Shown: positions 49,671-59,762, counted from the first letter of the stretch. The stretch is DNA of 64,000 nucleotides from Streptomyces spinoverrucosus (GCF_015712165.1 NZ_JADPZX010000001.1:2976001-3040000); one strand, 5' to 3'. Made by a program: numbers and translations. Notes: generated by a model from the sequence alone, not told the origin.

Positions 49671-50990
49671 CTAGAAGAAGTCCGCCCACGGCTGGTCCCA
49701 GATCTGCTTCACGCACAGCACCAGGAACAGCAGCCCCGCGATCACCAGCATCCCGTTGCTCACCCAGCCGTTGCGCCACTCCCTGGGCGTCCGGTCGGTG
49801 TTCAGCAGCCAGATCAGCGTGCCGGCGAGGAACGGCAGGAACGCCGCGCCGAGGACGCCGTAGATGATGACCAGCCGGAACGGCTGGCCTTGGAAGAGCA
49901 GGACCATGGGCGGGAAGGTCAGCCACAGCAGGTACGCGCGGAAGGGCCAGGAGCGTTCCCGCTCGCCCGAGGCGATCTCCTCGCCCTTGGTCTGCGTTCG
50001 TTTCCGGTAGCGCGCCACGAAGTCCGCGAACATCAGGCTCACGCCGTGCCAGACGCCGATCAGGGAGGTGAAGGAGGTGGCGAAGAAGCCGATCAGGAAG
50101 AACTTCGCGGTCGCCGTGCCGTACTCGTCCTCCAGGATGTCGCCCAGCTGGATCAGGCCCTTGTCGCCGCTCTCGATGGCGATGTTCGCCGCGTGCAGCA
50201 GCTCGGCGCCGACGAAGAGCATCGCGACGACGAAGACGCCGGTGGTGGCGTAGGCGACCCGGTTGTCCAGCCGCATGACCTTCATCCAGCCGGTGTTGGT
50301 CCAGCCCTTGGCGTTGACCCAGTAGCCGTACGCGGCCAGCGTGATGGTGCCGCCGACGCCGCCGATCAGGCCGAGGGTGTTGAGGATGGAGTCCTTCTCG
50401 TCGGGGAGGACCGGCAGGAGGCCCGCGAAGGCGTCCCCCAGATTCGGGGCGACCCGGATCGCCAGGTACACCGTCACCACGAACATGACGCCGACCAGGA
50501 CCGTCATGACCTTCTCGAAGACGGCGTACTTGTTGAACCAGACGAAGACCAGGCCCACGAGACCGCAGGCGATGCCCCACCACTTCAGGTCCATCACGTC
50601 CGGGAACAGCGCCTGCAGCGGCAGCGCGCTCGACGACATCGCCGCCGCCCCGTACACGAAGCCCCAGATCACGACGTAGACCACGAAGAAGTACGTGGTC
50701 CAGCGGCCCAGGCTCGCCCAGCCGTCGAACAGCGTGCGCCCCGTGGACAGGTGCCAGCGGCCCGCCGCCTCCGCCAGCGAGATCTTCACCAGGCAGCCGA
50801 TGATGGCGGCCCACAGCAGGGTGTAGCCGAAGTTGCTGCCCGCGATCAGCGTCGCCACCAGGTCGCCGGCCCCGACTCCGGTTGCCGCGACGACGATTCC
50901 GGGGCCGATGTACTTCCAACTCGCCTTGCGGGGAACGGGTTGGGGCTGTCCGTCCTGTGGTGCCGCTGGGGTTCCTGTGGTGTCCGCCAT
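49671..50990 (-). CDS. Nramp-family metal transporter with atypical motif
   Basis: A 439-residue membrane protein with the Nramp fold of about 11-12 helices. The first-helix block GPGIVVAATGVGAGDLVATL aligns with the metal-binding DPGN region, but D-P-G-N is replaced by G-A-G-D. The sixth-helix block reads GGVGGTITLAAYGYWVN in place of the canonical MPHN methionine site. This matches the divergent Nramp-related branch rather than classical Mn/Fe transporters, so the substrate may be another divalent ion or none. ATG 50990 is used; upstream TTG and GTG codons are alternatives. Confidence 0.85.
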   Translation of the reverse strand: MADTTGTPAAPQDGQPQPVPRKASWKYIGPGIVVAATGVGAGDLVATLIAGSNFGYTLLWAAIIGCLVKISLAEAAGRWHLSTGRTLFDGWASLGRWTTYFFVVYVVIWGFVYGAAAMSSSALPLQALFPDVMDLKWWGIACGLVGLVFVWFNKYAVFEKVMTVLVGVMFVVTVYLAIRVAPNLGDAFAGLLPVLPDEKDSILNTLGLIGGVGGTITLAAYGYWVNAKGWTNTGWMKVMRLDNRVAYATTGVFVVAMLFVGAELLHAANIAIESGDKGLIQLGDILEDEYGTATAKFFLIGFFATSFTSLIGVWHGVSLMFADFVARYRKRTQTKGEEIASGERERSWPFRAYLLWLTFPPMVLLFQGQPFRLVIIYGVLGAAFLPFLAGTLIWLLNTDRTPREWRNGWVSNGMLVIAGLLFLVLCVKQIWDQPWADFF

Positions 50991-51101
50991 GCCGATCACC
51001 AAAGCTCAAAGAAGCGGAACCGGCAAGAGGGCGTGCGCAGAGGTGGAGGGGACGGCCTCGGGCGGCACAACGAACCGCCCTCGGCCAACCCCAGCGGCGT
51101 G

Positions 51102-51596
51102 CTACGACTGTCGCCGACCGCAGCCGTCGCACGCGCATGTGCCGAGCTCGAACCAGACGGTCTTGCCCGGCCCGTCCTGGTGGCAGCCCCAGCGCCGGGC
51201 GAGCGCCTCCACCAGGAACATCCCCCGGCCGCTCTCCGAGGTGCCCGCGTCGAGCACCTGCGGGACCCGCCGGCCGCCGTCGGAGATCTCACAGCGCAGC
51301 ACGCCGTGGGCGGCGGACAGCGTGAGCCGGAAACGGCTCGCGGCGTGCACCAGGGCGTTGGTGGCCAGCTCGCTGACCAGCAGCTCGGCCGTGGCCACCA
51401 GGTCCTCGCCGATGCCGTCCCGGTCGGCCAGGCCCCAGCCCTCCAGCTGCCGCCGGACCTCCGCGCGGGCCTCGCGGACGGCGGACGGACGCGGGTCGTA
51501 CTCGACGCTCGAGTGGCCTGCTCTTATGGGTGGTTGAGGATAGGCGCCGTACCGGGGGTCGGGGTCCGGGCGGCCTCCCCCGGAGAGTTGCAGCAT
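51102..51596 (-). CDS. RsbW-like ATP-binding regulatory protein
   Basis: A 164-residue HATPase_c protein of the anti-sigma/serine kinase type. Elements are VATAELLVSELATNALVHAA (N-box), LRCEISDGGRRVP (G1-like) and SGRGMFLVEALARRWG (G2). The C-terminus has CACDGCGR, a small cysteine cluster. The start at ATG 51596 has no clear site; the frame is open to 51674. The class controls sigma factors or anti-anti-sigma factors by phosphorylation. The next gene downstream on the other side (51685) has a related ATPase fold, suggesting a partner-switching pair. Confidence 0.85.
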   Translation of the reverse strand: MLQLSGGGRPDPDPRYGAYPQPPIRAGHSSVEYDPRPSAVREARAEVRRQLEGWGLADRDGIGEDLVATAELLVSELATNALVHAASRFRLTLSAAHGVLRCEISDGGRRVPQVLDAGTSESGRGMFLVEALARRWGCHQDGPGKTVWFELGTCACDGCGRRQS

Positions 51597-51684
51597 GTCT
51601 TCAGAGTGGTGCGTATCGGGTCCGGTGCACACGGGGAGGACTACCTGTTTCCATACCTGCGCGGGGGTGCGCATACGGATGCGG

Positions 51685-52593
51685 CTACGCGTACTGCAGG
51701 CGTACGACCGCGCCCGCGTCGTCGTCGCGTACGTCGACGTACGCGCACACCTGCCGGGCGAACCACAGCCCCTGACCGGGGGCCGGCTCGGTGGCGGGTG
51801 GCGGCACGAAGCCGGCCAGCGGGTCGTCCACGCGGCGCGGTGAGCGCAGCTCGCAGACGCAGGCCGGCGCCTCGCCCCACAGCAGGACGTGGCTGACGGG
51901 GTCGAGCGGGGCGGCGGCCTCGGACACGGCCGCGGCGAACAGTTCGGCGTCGGCGGCGGGCAGCCCCTGACCGGTGGCCCAGGTGCGGACGGCGTGCGGT
52001 TCGGGCGCGGTCAGCGGGAGCGCCTCGCGCGGGGGCGGCGGCAGGGGTACGGCGTCCAGTTCGGCGGCGATGAGCAGCGGGTCCTCGTAGACGTCGGTGC
52101 CGGGGTGGGTACGGCGGGCGGCGGCGACCACGGCCGGGCCGGCGGTGCGGGTGTCGTAGGCGCACAGGGCGGTGGTCGCGAGGGGGGCGAAGAGAAGGTT
52201 GGCGAAGGCCTCGTAGCGGATCCACTCGCTGCTCTCGCGGGCGGAGCGTCCCGCGCGGCCGCCCCAGTCGGGTTCCATCAGCAGGTGGATACGGCCCTGG
52301 GGGCCGGCGTGCGCGGCGAGGTAACCGGCGCCCTGCGCCACGGCGTTGGCGGCGGACCCGGTGTACCACTCGGTGTGCGGGACGAAGCCGACGCGGCGGG
52401 CGTCGGCGCCGAGGGCGTCGCGGAGGAGGTCGAGCCTGCCGGGGGCGACGATGGCGACGGGCGGGGGCTCGTCGGGGGCGGCGAGGCCCTCGGCGAGGAA
52501 CGGCAGGGCGGCGGCGACGAACTCCTCGTCGGTGGCGAAGACGGCCATGCGGTGGTCGAAGGTGCCTTGGGCACTTGCGGGTGGGGTGGGCAT
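51685..52593 (-). CDS. MEDS-domain sensor with HATPase, anti-sigma type regulator
   Basis: A 302-residue two-domain protein. An N-terminal MEDS (DcmR-like sensory) domain spans about 10-185: ATDEEFVAAALPFLAEGLAA, PHTEWYTGSAANAVAQGAGY, AFANLLFAPLATTALCAYDT. A C-terminal HATPase-like domain spans about 200-300 (ADAELFAAAVSEAAAPLDPV, WFARQVCAYVDVRDDDAGAV). This pairing is known in Streptomyces as RsbA-type anti-sigma regulators. ATG 52593 follows AGGAAC. It is 11 bp downstream, in the same direction, of the frameshifted LuxR regulator block, separated by a GGGTGT repeat. Confidence 0.88.
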   Translation of the reverse strand: MPTPPASAQGTFDHRMAVFATDEEFVAAALPFLAEGLAAPDEPPPVAIVAPGRLDLLRDALGADARRVGFVPHTEWYTGSAANAVAQGAGYLAAHAGPQGRIHLLMEPDWGGRAGRSARESSEWIRYEAFANLLFAPLATTALCAYDTRTAGPAVVAAARRTHPGTDVYEDPLLIAAELDAVPLPPPPREALPLTAPEPHAVRTWATGQGLPAADAELFAAAVSEAAAPLDPVSHVLLWGEAPACVCELRSPRRVDDPLAGFVPPPATEPAPGQGLWFARQVCAYVDVRDDDAGAVVRLQYA

Positions 52594-52610
52594 GGGGGTT
52601 CCTGTCGGTC

Positions 52611-52645
52611 GTGTGGGTGTGGGTGTGGGTGTGGGTGTCGGTGTG
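52611..52645. repeat. GGGTGT tandem hexanucleotide repeat
   Basis: About five imperfect copies of GGGTGT lie just upstream of the MEDS gene, between it and the LuxR stop. They are in a position to alter the leader or spacing through slippage. Confidence 0.85.
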
Positions 52646-52654
52646 GGGGTGCGG

Positions 52655-55056
52655 TCAGCGTTGTGCGGTGATCCAGGCGGCGATCTGGCTGCGATTGCTG
52701 AAGCCGAGCTTGCTGAGGATGCGTTCGACGTGGCCTTCGGCGGTGCGGCGGGCGATCACCAGGCGGTCGGCGATCTGCTGGTTGGCGAGGCCTTCGGCGA
52801 CCAGTTCGGCGACCTGTGTCTCGCGGCGGGTGAGGCGGGCGCCGGGCTGGGGGCGCTCGTCGGGGGCTGTTCGGGGCCGGGCTGTTCGGGGTGCTCGTCC
52901 AGCGCGTGGCCGACGATGCCGGTGAGGCCGAGGCCCGCGCCGTACTCGTACGACCGCTCGTAGGCGGCCGCGCCGAGCGCCTCGCGGGCGCGGGTCTCGG
53001 TGCCGCGGCGGGTGGCGTCGAGGGCGGCGGAGCCCCAGCGGTCGCGGTCGACGTCGGCCCAGATCCGGTCGGCGCCGCCGAGCAGGACGGCCGCGCGGTC
53101 GTGGGCGCCGCTGTGGGCCGCGATCTGGGCGAGCAGGTCGAGGGTGAGGCCGATGCCGGTGACGTCGTGGACGGCGAGTTTGAGGCGCAGGGCCTCGCGG
53201 GCGTGCCGTTCCGCGCGGCGGCGGTCCTTCTTCACGGTGTGGGCGAGGGCGAGCATGCGGTGGACGTACGACAGCACCCACTCCTCGCCGTGCCGCTCGC
53301 ACAGCCGACGGGCCTCCTCGCAGACCGCGATGGCCTGGTCGGCCTTGCCCAGGAAGCCGAGCGCGCAGGCGAGTTCGACGCGGTCGAGTCCGACGAGGCT
53401 GAGGTGCTGGCCGGGGACCCGGCCGCGCTCGACGCCGGCGCGGAAGTGGGCGAGGGCGGCGTGCAGGTCGTCGCTGAACAGCTGGATGACGCCGAGCACG
53501 TACTCGGCGTGCGCGGCCTCGGCGTCGAGTCCGAGCCGCCGGGCCAGCGCCCGCGCCTCCTCGGCCCGTCGACGTCCCCGGGTGAGGTCCTCGGGACAGC
53601 CGGCGAGCAGCCCGGCGACCCACAGCGCACGGGCGCGCTCGGGCGTGGGCTCGGGGCTGGCGTCGAGAGCCCGCTCCAGCCAGTACCGCCCCTCACGGGG
53701 CGCACCACAGGCATGCCAGTAGAACCAGAGGGTCCCGGCCAGCCGGAGGGCGGCGAGGGCGTCTTCGGGGGTGGGGTGGGTGTCGGTGGCAGCTGTGCCG
53801 TCGTCCACGGTGCAGGGGTCGTCGCCAGGAGTCGGGCGGGCCCCCCTCAGGCCGAAGGCCAGGGCCGTGCGGAGGTTGTCCTGGTCGGCTCGTAGGCGGG
53901 CCACGATCTCGCGTTGGCCCGGGCCGAACCAGGCCCCTTCGCAGGCGGCGGCCCGCTGCTGCATCCAGTCCCGTTGGCGGCGGCGGGCGGCGAGTTCCTC
54001 GCCGGGGTGTTCCCGGAGCCGCTCCAGGCCGTAGTGGCGCAGGGTGTCGAGGAGGCGGTAGCGCACGCCGTCGGGGCCGGGCTCGCGGCACAGTACGGAC
54101 TTGTCGAGCAGGCCGGCCACGGCCTCCAGCACGTCGTTCGACCGGACCCGCTCACCGTCCGCGCACACCGCCTCCGCCGTCTCCAGGTCGAAACTCCCGG
54201 CCAGCACCGACAGCCGCGCCCACACCGACTGCTCCCGCTCGGTGCACAGGTCGTGGCTCCAGTCGACGGCCGCGCGCAGCGTCTGATGGCGGGGCAGGAC
54301 CGCGGGACTCCCGGCCGACAGGAGGCGGTAGCGGTCGTCGAGGCGTTCCAGGAGCTGCTCCACCGACAGCACGCGCATGCGCACGGCGGCGAGTTCGATG
54401 GCGAGTGGGAGGCCGTCGAGGCGTCGGCAGAGGCGGGCGACGGCGGGCCGGTTGGCGGGGGTGAGGCGGAAGCCGGGGACGACGGCGGCGGCCCGGTCGG
54501 CGAACAGGGCGAGCGCCGGGCCCGGTTCGGCGGCGGACAGGTCGCCGTCCGGATCGGGCACGGGCAGGGGCCGTACCTCCAGGAGGTGTTCCTCGGTGAG
54601 GCCGAGCCGGTGGCGGCTGGTGGCGAGCACCCGGACGCCGGTGGTGCCGTGCAGCAGCGCCGCCGCCAACTCGGTGCAGGCGCCCAGCAGATGCTCGCAG
54701 TTGTCGACGACGAGCAGCAGCCTCCGGTCCCGTACCTGCGCGATCAGCGCGTCCAGTGGCGGCTGCGCGGAGTGGTCGTGCAGTCCGAGGGCGTCCGCGG
54801 CGGCGACCGGTACGAGCGCGGGGTCGTTGAGGCCGGAGAGGTGGACGACGCGCACGCCGTCGGGGAAGGCGCGCGCGACGCGGGCCGCGATACGTCCGGC
54901 GAGCCGGGTCTTGCCGACGCCGCCGGGTCCGGTGAGCGTGACCAGACGGGCTCGGGCCAGCAGTTCGCGGCCTTCGGCCAGTTCGGCCCGCCGGTCGACG
55001 AAACTGGTCGTCTCGACCGGCAGCCGGACGTCCCGTCGTGGCGCTGATCCGCCCAT
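52655..55056 (-). pseudogene. STAND ATPase-LuxR regulator gene, frameshifted near the 3' end
   Basis: A large signal-transduction regulator. The N-terminal NTPase has P-loop TGPGGVGKTRLA (about 42-53), Walker B LLLVVDNCEHL and GLPLAIELAA, followed by a helical TPR-like region of about 450 residues. The LuxR helix-turn-helix ([40 protein letters not shown]) is in another frame from the rest. The first frame stops at 52756 with no HTH. Adding one base to the run of five G at 52862-52866 joins the two into an 800-residue protein ([18 protein letters not shown]). ATG 55056 is the start. It is either disrupted or a sequencing error. Confidence 0.82.
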
Positions 55057-55396
55057 GATCAGCCAGTCCTTGGGGGGTGGGTGGGGTCCTGTGCGCGAAC
55101 TTCACTCTTCCCGGACGCGTACATATATGCACGCGACGGTCACACCCGCGGGTGCTCTTTGCCGGGGACCCGTTCCGGCGGGGGTGGCCCGCGTACACTG
55201 CGCGGCCCTCGCGCGGCCGTTTTGCGCCGGTTCAGGGCGCCACTTCGAAGTTGAGACTTGACCTGGCCATGCCAGAAGCCCACGATGAGCGCCACACCCG
55301 CACCAGCACGTCGTACGTCGCACGGAAGAACCACCCCCACAGCTCCACTCCCCACTTCCGGAGACCCCGGAATTCCTGGAGAACCAAGGAGATTTC
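55057..55396. other. 340-bp divergent promoter region, LuxR / carboxypeptidase
   Basis: No gene is seen. CGCGTACATATATGCACGCG at 55116-55135 is a near-perfect 20-bp palindrome (one asymmetric pair) and a candidate operator for the LuxR regulator or another factor. The rest shows no recognisable elements. Confidence 0.6.
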
Positions 55397-56749
55397 ATGC
55401 GACTTCGCATCCGCGGCTCAGGCGTCCGAAGCGGCAGACGCACCGCCGCCCTCGCCACCCTGCTGGCCCTCGCCCTCGCGGCCCCGATCTCGGCCACGGC
55501 CACCGACGCCACCGCCGACGGCGCGGGCAGGGCGGCGGCCTCGGCGGACGACATCCGCCAGTACGAGATCCACACCCACTCAAGCGCCAAGGACCGTACG
55601 GCGATCCAGCGGGCGGGCGTGACCGTGGACGAGGCCGACGACCACACCGTCGTCGTCTCCGGCCGGGCGGACCAGATCAGGAAGCTGCGCTCACAGGGCT
55701 ACGAGATCACCCCGCTCGGCGCCGTCCCCGACCGGTCGGCCGGCGAGGACGACGTCCGGCTCTTCGACTTCCCGTCCGCCGACTCCCGCTACCACAACTA
55801 CGCGGAGATGACGAACGAGATCAACTCCGTCGTCGCGGCGAACCCGAGCATCGCGAGCCAGCGCGTGATCGGTACGTCGTACCAGGGCCGGAACATCGTC
55901 GCCATCAAGATCAGCGACAACGTCGGCACGGACGAGGCCGAGCCCGAGGTGCTGTTCACCCACCACCAGCACGCGCGTGAGCACCTCACCGTCGAGATGG
56001 CGCTGTATCTGCTGCGGGAACTGACGTCCGACTACGGCTCGGACTCCCGTGTGACGAACATGGTGAACAACCGGGAGATCTGGATCATCCCCGACCTCAA
56101 CCCGGACGGCGGCGAGTACGACATCGCCACCGGCTCCTACCGGTCGTGGCGGAAGAACCGGCAGCCCAACTCCGGTTCGTCGTACGTCGGTACGGACCTG
56201 AACCGGAACTGGAACTACCGGTGGGGTTGCTGCGGTGGGTCGTCCGGCTCGCCGTCCTCCGACACCTACCGTGGCTCGGCGCCCGAGTCGGCGCCCGAGG
56301 TGAAGGTCGTCGCCAACTTCGTGCGCAGCCGTGTGGTGGGCGGGACGCAGCAGATCAAGGCGGGGATCGACTTCCACACGTACAGCGAGCTGGTGCTCTG
56401 GCCGTTCGGGTACACGTACTCCGACACGACCACCGGGATGACGGCGGACGACCGGAACGCCTTCGCCACGGTGGGGCAGAAGATGGCCGCGAGCAATGGC
56501 TACACGCCGGAGCAGTCGAGCGACCTGTACATCACGGACGGGTCGATCGACGACTATCTGTGGGGCTCGCAGAAGATCTTCGGGTACACGTTCGAGATGT
56601 ATCCGAGGTCGGCCTCCGGGGGCGGGTTCTACCCGCCCGACGAGGTGATCGAGCGGGAGACGTCCCGTAACCGGGATGCGGTGCTTCAGTTGCTGGAGAA
56701 CGCGGACTGTATGTACCGGTCGATTGGTAAGGAAACCCAGTACTGCTAG
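55397..56749 (+). CDS. Secreted zinc carboxypeptidase, M14 family
   Basis: A 450-residue exported exopeptidase. The signal peptide ([20 protein letters not shown]) is followed by a propeptide of about 75 residues. The catalytic domain has zinc ligands H192 and E195 in [12 protein letters not shown] and H327 in [11 protein letters not shown]. The catalytic glutamate is probably E400 in GYTFEMYP, and substrate elements include [12 protein letters not shown] and NPDGGEY. The layout matches carboxypeptidase T/SG of actinomycetes, which release C-terminal residues from peptides. ATG 55397 follows AAGGAG. Its stop overlaps the end of the convergent gene at 56746. Confidence 0.95.
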   Translation: MRLRIRGSGVRSGRRTAALATLLALALAAPISATATDATADGAGRAAASADDIRQYEIHTHSSAKDRTAIQRAGVTVDEADDHTVVVSGRADQIRKLRSQGYEITPLGAVPDRSAGEDDVRLFDFPSADSRYHNYAEMTNEINSVVAANPSIASQRVIGTSYQGRNIVAIKISDNVGTDEAEPEVLFTHHQHAREHLTVEMALYLLRELTSDYGSDSRVTNMVNNREIWIIPDLNPDGGEYDIATGSYRSWRKNRQPNSGSSYVGTDLNRNWNYRWGCCGGSSGSPSSDTYRGSAPESAPEVKVVANFVRSRVVGGTQQIKAGIDFHTYSELVLWPFGYTYSDTTTGMTADDRNAFATVGQKMAASNGYTPEQSSDLYITDGSIDDYLWGSQKIFGYTFEMYPRSASGGGFYPPDEVIERETSRNRDAVLQLLENADCMYRSIGKETQYC

Positions 56750-57267
56750 TCGTCGTCCTCGGCGTCCGCTTCGAAGTACGCGTCCAGTACCGCGTCCAAC
56801 TGCTCGTCCCAGTCCCTGTGCTGCGACCGCGACTTCGCCTCGATCTCGATCGGGTACCAGCGGCGGTCCGGCGTGTGGACGGTCACCGTGAACCGCTTGC
56901 CGAAGCGCGGTGACTCCGTCTCGATCGCGCCGATCTCGTCCCAGCGGAACTCGCAGCTCTCGTCGTCGAGGCTGAGGCGTACGCCCCGGGCGTCGGCGAC
57001 GATACGGGCCCGGCGGTCGGCGGCCTCGAACTCGGGGCCGTCGGCCGCCTCCTGCTCCGGTTCCTCGGCCTCCTCGGCCTCGGGCTCCACCGCGTCGGAG
57101 GCCTCCTCGGTGGCCTCCTCCTCGACCGGCGCCGCATCCTCGGGCTCGGGCTCGGCGGCCTGCTCCGGGCCGGTGAGCCCGGGGATGTGGGCCGGGTTCA
57201 TCCCGGCGTCCATGGGCTGACTGCTCGTACCTATGCGCTGCTCCACAGCGGGCAGTATGGCGGACAT
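56746..57267 (-). CDS. Hypothetical acidic protein with PH-like C-terminus, 173 aa
   Basis: The N-terminal half is low complexity and acidic ([20 protein letters not shown] and similar), and the C-terminal half (about 85-165) has an alternating beta pattern ([40 protein letters not shown]) ending in one amphipathic helix. This recalls a PH-like or DUF-type fold but I cannot name it. The start at 57267 is uncertain (in-frame ATG also at 57213 and 57201). It lies 34 bp downstream of the AAA ATPase gene and may be the last gene of that operon. Confidence 0.75.
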   Translation of the reverse strand: MSAILPAVEQRIGTSSQPMDAGMNPAHIPGLTGPEQAAEPEPEDAAPVEEEATEEASDAVEPEAEEAEEPEQEAADGPEFEAADRRARIVADARGVRLSLDDESCEFRWDEIGAIETESPRFGKRFTVTVHTPDRRWYPIEIEAKSRSQHRDWDEQLDAVLDAYFEADAEDDD

Positions 57268-57301
57268 TGCTGTGCCGTGGGGCGCCGGGGGCGTCAGAGG
57301 T

Positions 57302-58867
57302 TCACTCGTCCATGAAGACGATCCTCCGGGACGGGGTGGCCGCGCCCGCCGCCGCGCTCGCCACCGGACGGCCGGCCGGGACCGCGCGCTCCCGGCCCCA
57401 GGCGCGGATCTCCTCGATCTGCTCGGGGTTGACCCGGCTCAGCGGCACCGTGTTGGCGAAGGTGTCCAGCACGAACGACGGCTTCAGGCGGTCGGCGCCG
57501 CCCAGGCGGTACGCCTCCTCCCCCACGTCGTGCAGGGTGGACTCGATGTCGGAGCCCGCGAAGCCCTCGGAGAGGTCGACCAGCCGGTCGACCTGCTCGG
57601 GCTCGGGGTCGGTCCTCAGATAGCGGCGGTGGTACAGCTCGATGATCTCCCGGCGGTCCTGGCTGTCGGGCAGGTCGACGAAGAACAGCTCGTCGAACCG
57701 GCCCTTGCGCAGCAGCTCCGGCGGCAGGCTGCGGATGTCGTTGGCGGTGGCCACGACGAAGGCCCGTGACCGGGACTCCTGGAGCCAGAACAGGAACTGC
57801 CCGATGATCCGCTGCGGCACGCCGGACATGTCGTCCTTGCCCGCGAGGCCCTTCTCGATCTCGTCGATCCACAGGATGCAGGGCGCCACCCGGTCCGCCA
57901 TCGCCAGCGCCTCCCGGAACCGGCCCTCGGACTCGCCCAGGTACTTGCCGTGGATGCTGGCCATGTCGAGCCGGTAGAGCGGCAGCTGCCACTCGTGGGC
58001 GATGGCCTTGGCCGACAGCGACTTGCCGCAGCCGGGTACGCCGACGAGCAGTACGCCCCGGGGCGGGCGGAGTTCGGTGTCGCGCAGGTCGGCGTGGAGC
58101 ATGCCGTGCTTGCGCCGCAGCCACTCGCGCAGGCTGGTCAGTCCGCCGACGGTGTAGTTGCTCTCCTTGAGCTGGACGCGTTCCAGGCCGGTTAGATTGC
58201 TGAAGATGCGGTCCTTGGCCTGGGCGAGGCCGAGGACGTCGGCCTTCAGGATCGAGCCCTTGGCGGCGATGGTCGCCATGAGGTTGATGCACTCGGCCTC
58301 GGTGACACCGCTGAGGAACTCGGCGGCGCGCCGGGTGTCGTCCTCGTCCCACTCGATGGGGATGTGGCCCCGGTGGTCGCCGAGGAAGCCGGCCAGGGTT
58401 TCGTACATCTCGTCGGCGTTCGGCAGGTCCAGGTGCAGGCTCATGCCGAGGCGTTGCAGGCCGCTCCAGATGGGGGCGTCCGTGATGACGACGATGCTGC
58501 CCATGTTGTTGTCGGCGAGCCGGGCGAGTTCGGCGATGTGCCGGGTGACGGGGGTGTCGGAGTCCAGGTGGTCGGGGTCGACGAGGACGATCGTGGCGTT
58601 GGCGCGGCTGCTGAACTGGGCGGCGGCGAAGTCCATGGCGCCGGTGAGGGAGCGGTCGTCCTGGACGGTGGCGTTGGTGCGGAGGTCGCGGAGGCCGGTG
58701 GCTCTGGTGTAGATCCAGAACGGCATGCTGCTGCGGCGGGGTTGGAGGGCGGCATCGCGCAGGAGGCGGAGGGCGCGTTGTTGTTCTATGGTGCGCATGC
58801 CGATCACCGGGACGCGGGCGGAGATGTAGCTGTCTAGGTGGTGGAGGCTTTCGGTGTAGTTCGACAT
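57302..58867 (-). CDS. AAA+ ATPase, 521 aa
   Basis: Residues 1-230 form an N-terminal alpha/beta domain (TIEQQRALRLLRDAALQPRR, ANATIVLVDPDHLDSDTPVT). The AAA+ core follows: Walker A GVPGCGKS (276-283), the ring-pore type motif YRLDMASIHGKYLGESEGRF, Walker B ILWIDEIEK (331-339), sensor 1 VVATAND and the arginine finger region LRKGRFDELFFVDLP. The C-terminal lid has EGFAGSDIESTLHDVGEEAY. The core resembles the YCF46/FtsH-like unfoldase group. ATG 58867 is used. With its neighbours it forms a minus-strand operon divergent from a caspase-like gene. Confidence 0.88.
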   Translation of the reverse strand: MSNYTESLHHLDSYISARVPVIGMRTIEQQRALRLLRDAALQPRRSSMPFWIYTRATGLRDLRTNATVQDDRSLTGAMDFAAAQFSSRANATIVLVDPDHLDSDTPVTRHIAELARLADNNMGSIVVITDAPIWSGLQRLGMSLHLDLPNADEMYETLAGFLGDHRGHIPIEWDEDDTRRAAEFLSGVTEAECINLMATIAAKGSILKADVLGLAQAKDRIFSNLTGLERVQLKESNYTVGGLTSLREWLRRKHGMLHADLRDTELRPPRGVLLVGVPGCGKSLSAKAIAHEWQLPLYRLDMASIHGKYLGESEGRFREALAMADRVAPCILWIDEIEKGLAGKDDMSGVPQRIIGQFLFWLQESRSRAFVVATANDIRSLPPELLRKGRFDELFFVDLPDSQDRREIIELYHRRYLRTDPEPEQVDRLVDLSEGFAGSDIESTLHDVGEEAYRLGGADRLKPSFVLDTFANTVPLSRVNPEQIEEIRAWGRERAVPAGRPVASAAAGAATPSRRIVFMDE

Positions 58868-58980
58868 GGGGGCCTTCGGTTCGATTTTGGGTGCGGGTGC
58901 GTGGGGGTTGATCGCGCCCACGCGGCGGAGCCGCACATTGATGCAGCCCCGCGCCCCTAAGTAAGGACAGTCACGGTCAC

Positions 58981-59541
58981 CTAATCCGTCACGACTCTTC
59001 GGCGGGGGCGATCCACCGTGTGCGCCTGCGCCCAGGGATCCGCCGTCGGTGTCGTCGGCCTGGCCGTCAGGGCGTTGTCCCGGACCGTGCGTCTGCGTTG
59101 GTCGAGCCAGCGGAGGTCCGCGCCGTTTGTTGCGGCCAGGTTGTCCAGGTGGCGTTCGATCTGGGACTGGAAGTCCGTGATCTGGGACTCGACCAGTTCG
59201 GTGAACTTGGTGCGGAGGGTTTCGGGCAGGCCGGGGTGGCCGGCCACCGCGCGGACCTCCTGGAGGCCCGCCCTCGCCTGGGCCAGGGCGCGGCCCGCCG
59301 AGAACTCGTCGGGGGCCGCGAGGAGTGCCTGGGTGAGGTGGCGGTCCCAGTGCTTGAGGCGTTTGTCGAGGGCCTCGCCCACGTGGAGGGTGAAACGCTC
59401 CCAGGTCTCGCCGGGGAAGTCGTCCTGGGACAGGGGCGGCAGGCCGGCCGGGTCTGCGGGCTCGGCGGCGGCCCAGCGGTGCAGGAAGTCCACCCAGGTC
59501 TCGTAGGGGCCTCCGTGTCCCCAGTAGGAGTGCGTGTTCAC
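58981..59541 (-). CDS. Hypothetical helical protein, 186 aa, in the AAA operon
   Basis: Unrecognised. It is a soluble, mostly helical protein with aromatic N-terminus HSYWGHGGPYETWVDF and coiled-coil stretches (LDKRLKHWDRHLTQALLA, LRTKFTELVESQITDFQSQI). There is no signal peptide. GTG 59541 overlaps the stop of the preceding small gene (GTGA), so expression is coupled. It may bridge the ATPase and the membrane protein. Confidence 0.75.
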   Translation of the reverse strand: MNTHSYWGHGGPYETWVDFLHRWAAAEPADPAGLPPLSQDDFPGETWERFTLHVGEALDKRLKHWDRHLTQALLAAPDEFSAGRALAQARAGLQEVRAVAGHPGLPETLRTKFTELVESQITDFQSQIERHLDNLAATNGADLRWLDQRRRTVRDNALTARPTTPTADPWAQAHTVDRPRRRVVTD

Positions 59542-59762
59542 ACCGTGCCGCCCGGCCTGCGGACGACGGTCTCGCCGGGTGGCAGGGGCTCCCAGTCGGG
59601 CAGGCCCTCGGCGATCTTGCGGACCCTGCTGGTGGCGCGTTCCCCGGCGGGCCTGCGGGTGGCGCCCCAGGGTGAGGTGCCGGGCGTGGCGTACTGGGGG
59701 TCGCCCGCGGGGCGGCGGGGTGGGGGCGGGGCCGCCGGGGTGGCGCCGGGCGGGGTGCTCAT
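59538..59762 (-). CDS. Small proline-rich protein, 74 aa, in the AAA operon
   Basis: Proline/alanine/arginine-rich (TPPGATPAAPPPPRRPAGDP) with a conserved-looking end (VRKIAEGLPDWEPLPPGETV). ATG 59762 overlaps the stop of the membrane-protein gene (ATGA), and its own stop overlaps the next GTG, so it is held between two coupled genes. This strict coupling argues that it is a real gene. The role is unknown; it is perhaps a scaffold or a short linear motif partner. Confidence 0.72.
   Translation of the reverse strand: MSTPPGATPAAPPPPRRPAGDPQYATPGTSPWGATRRPAGERATSRVRKIAEGLPDWEPLPPGETVVRRPGGTV

Noticed and set aside
52611..52645. GGGTGT repeat as an origin or recombination site
   Set aside because: It is a short simple repeat without any other origin or attachment features.
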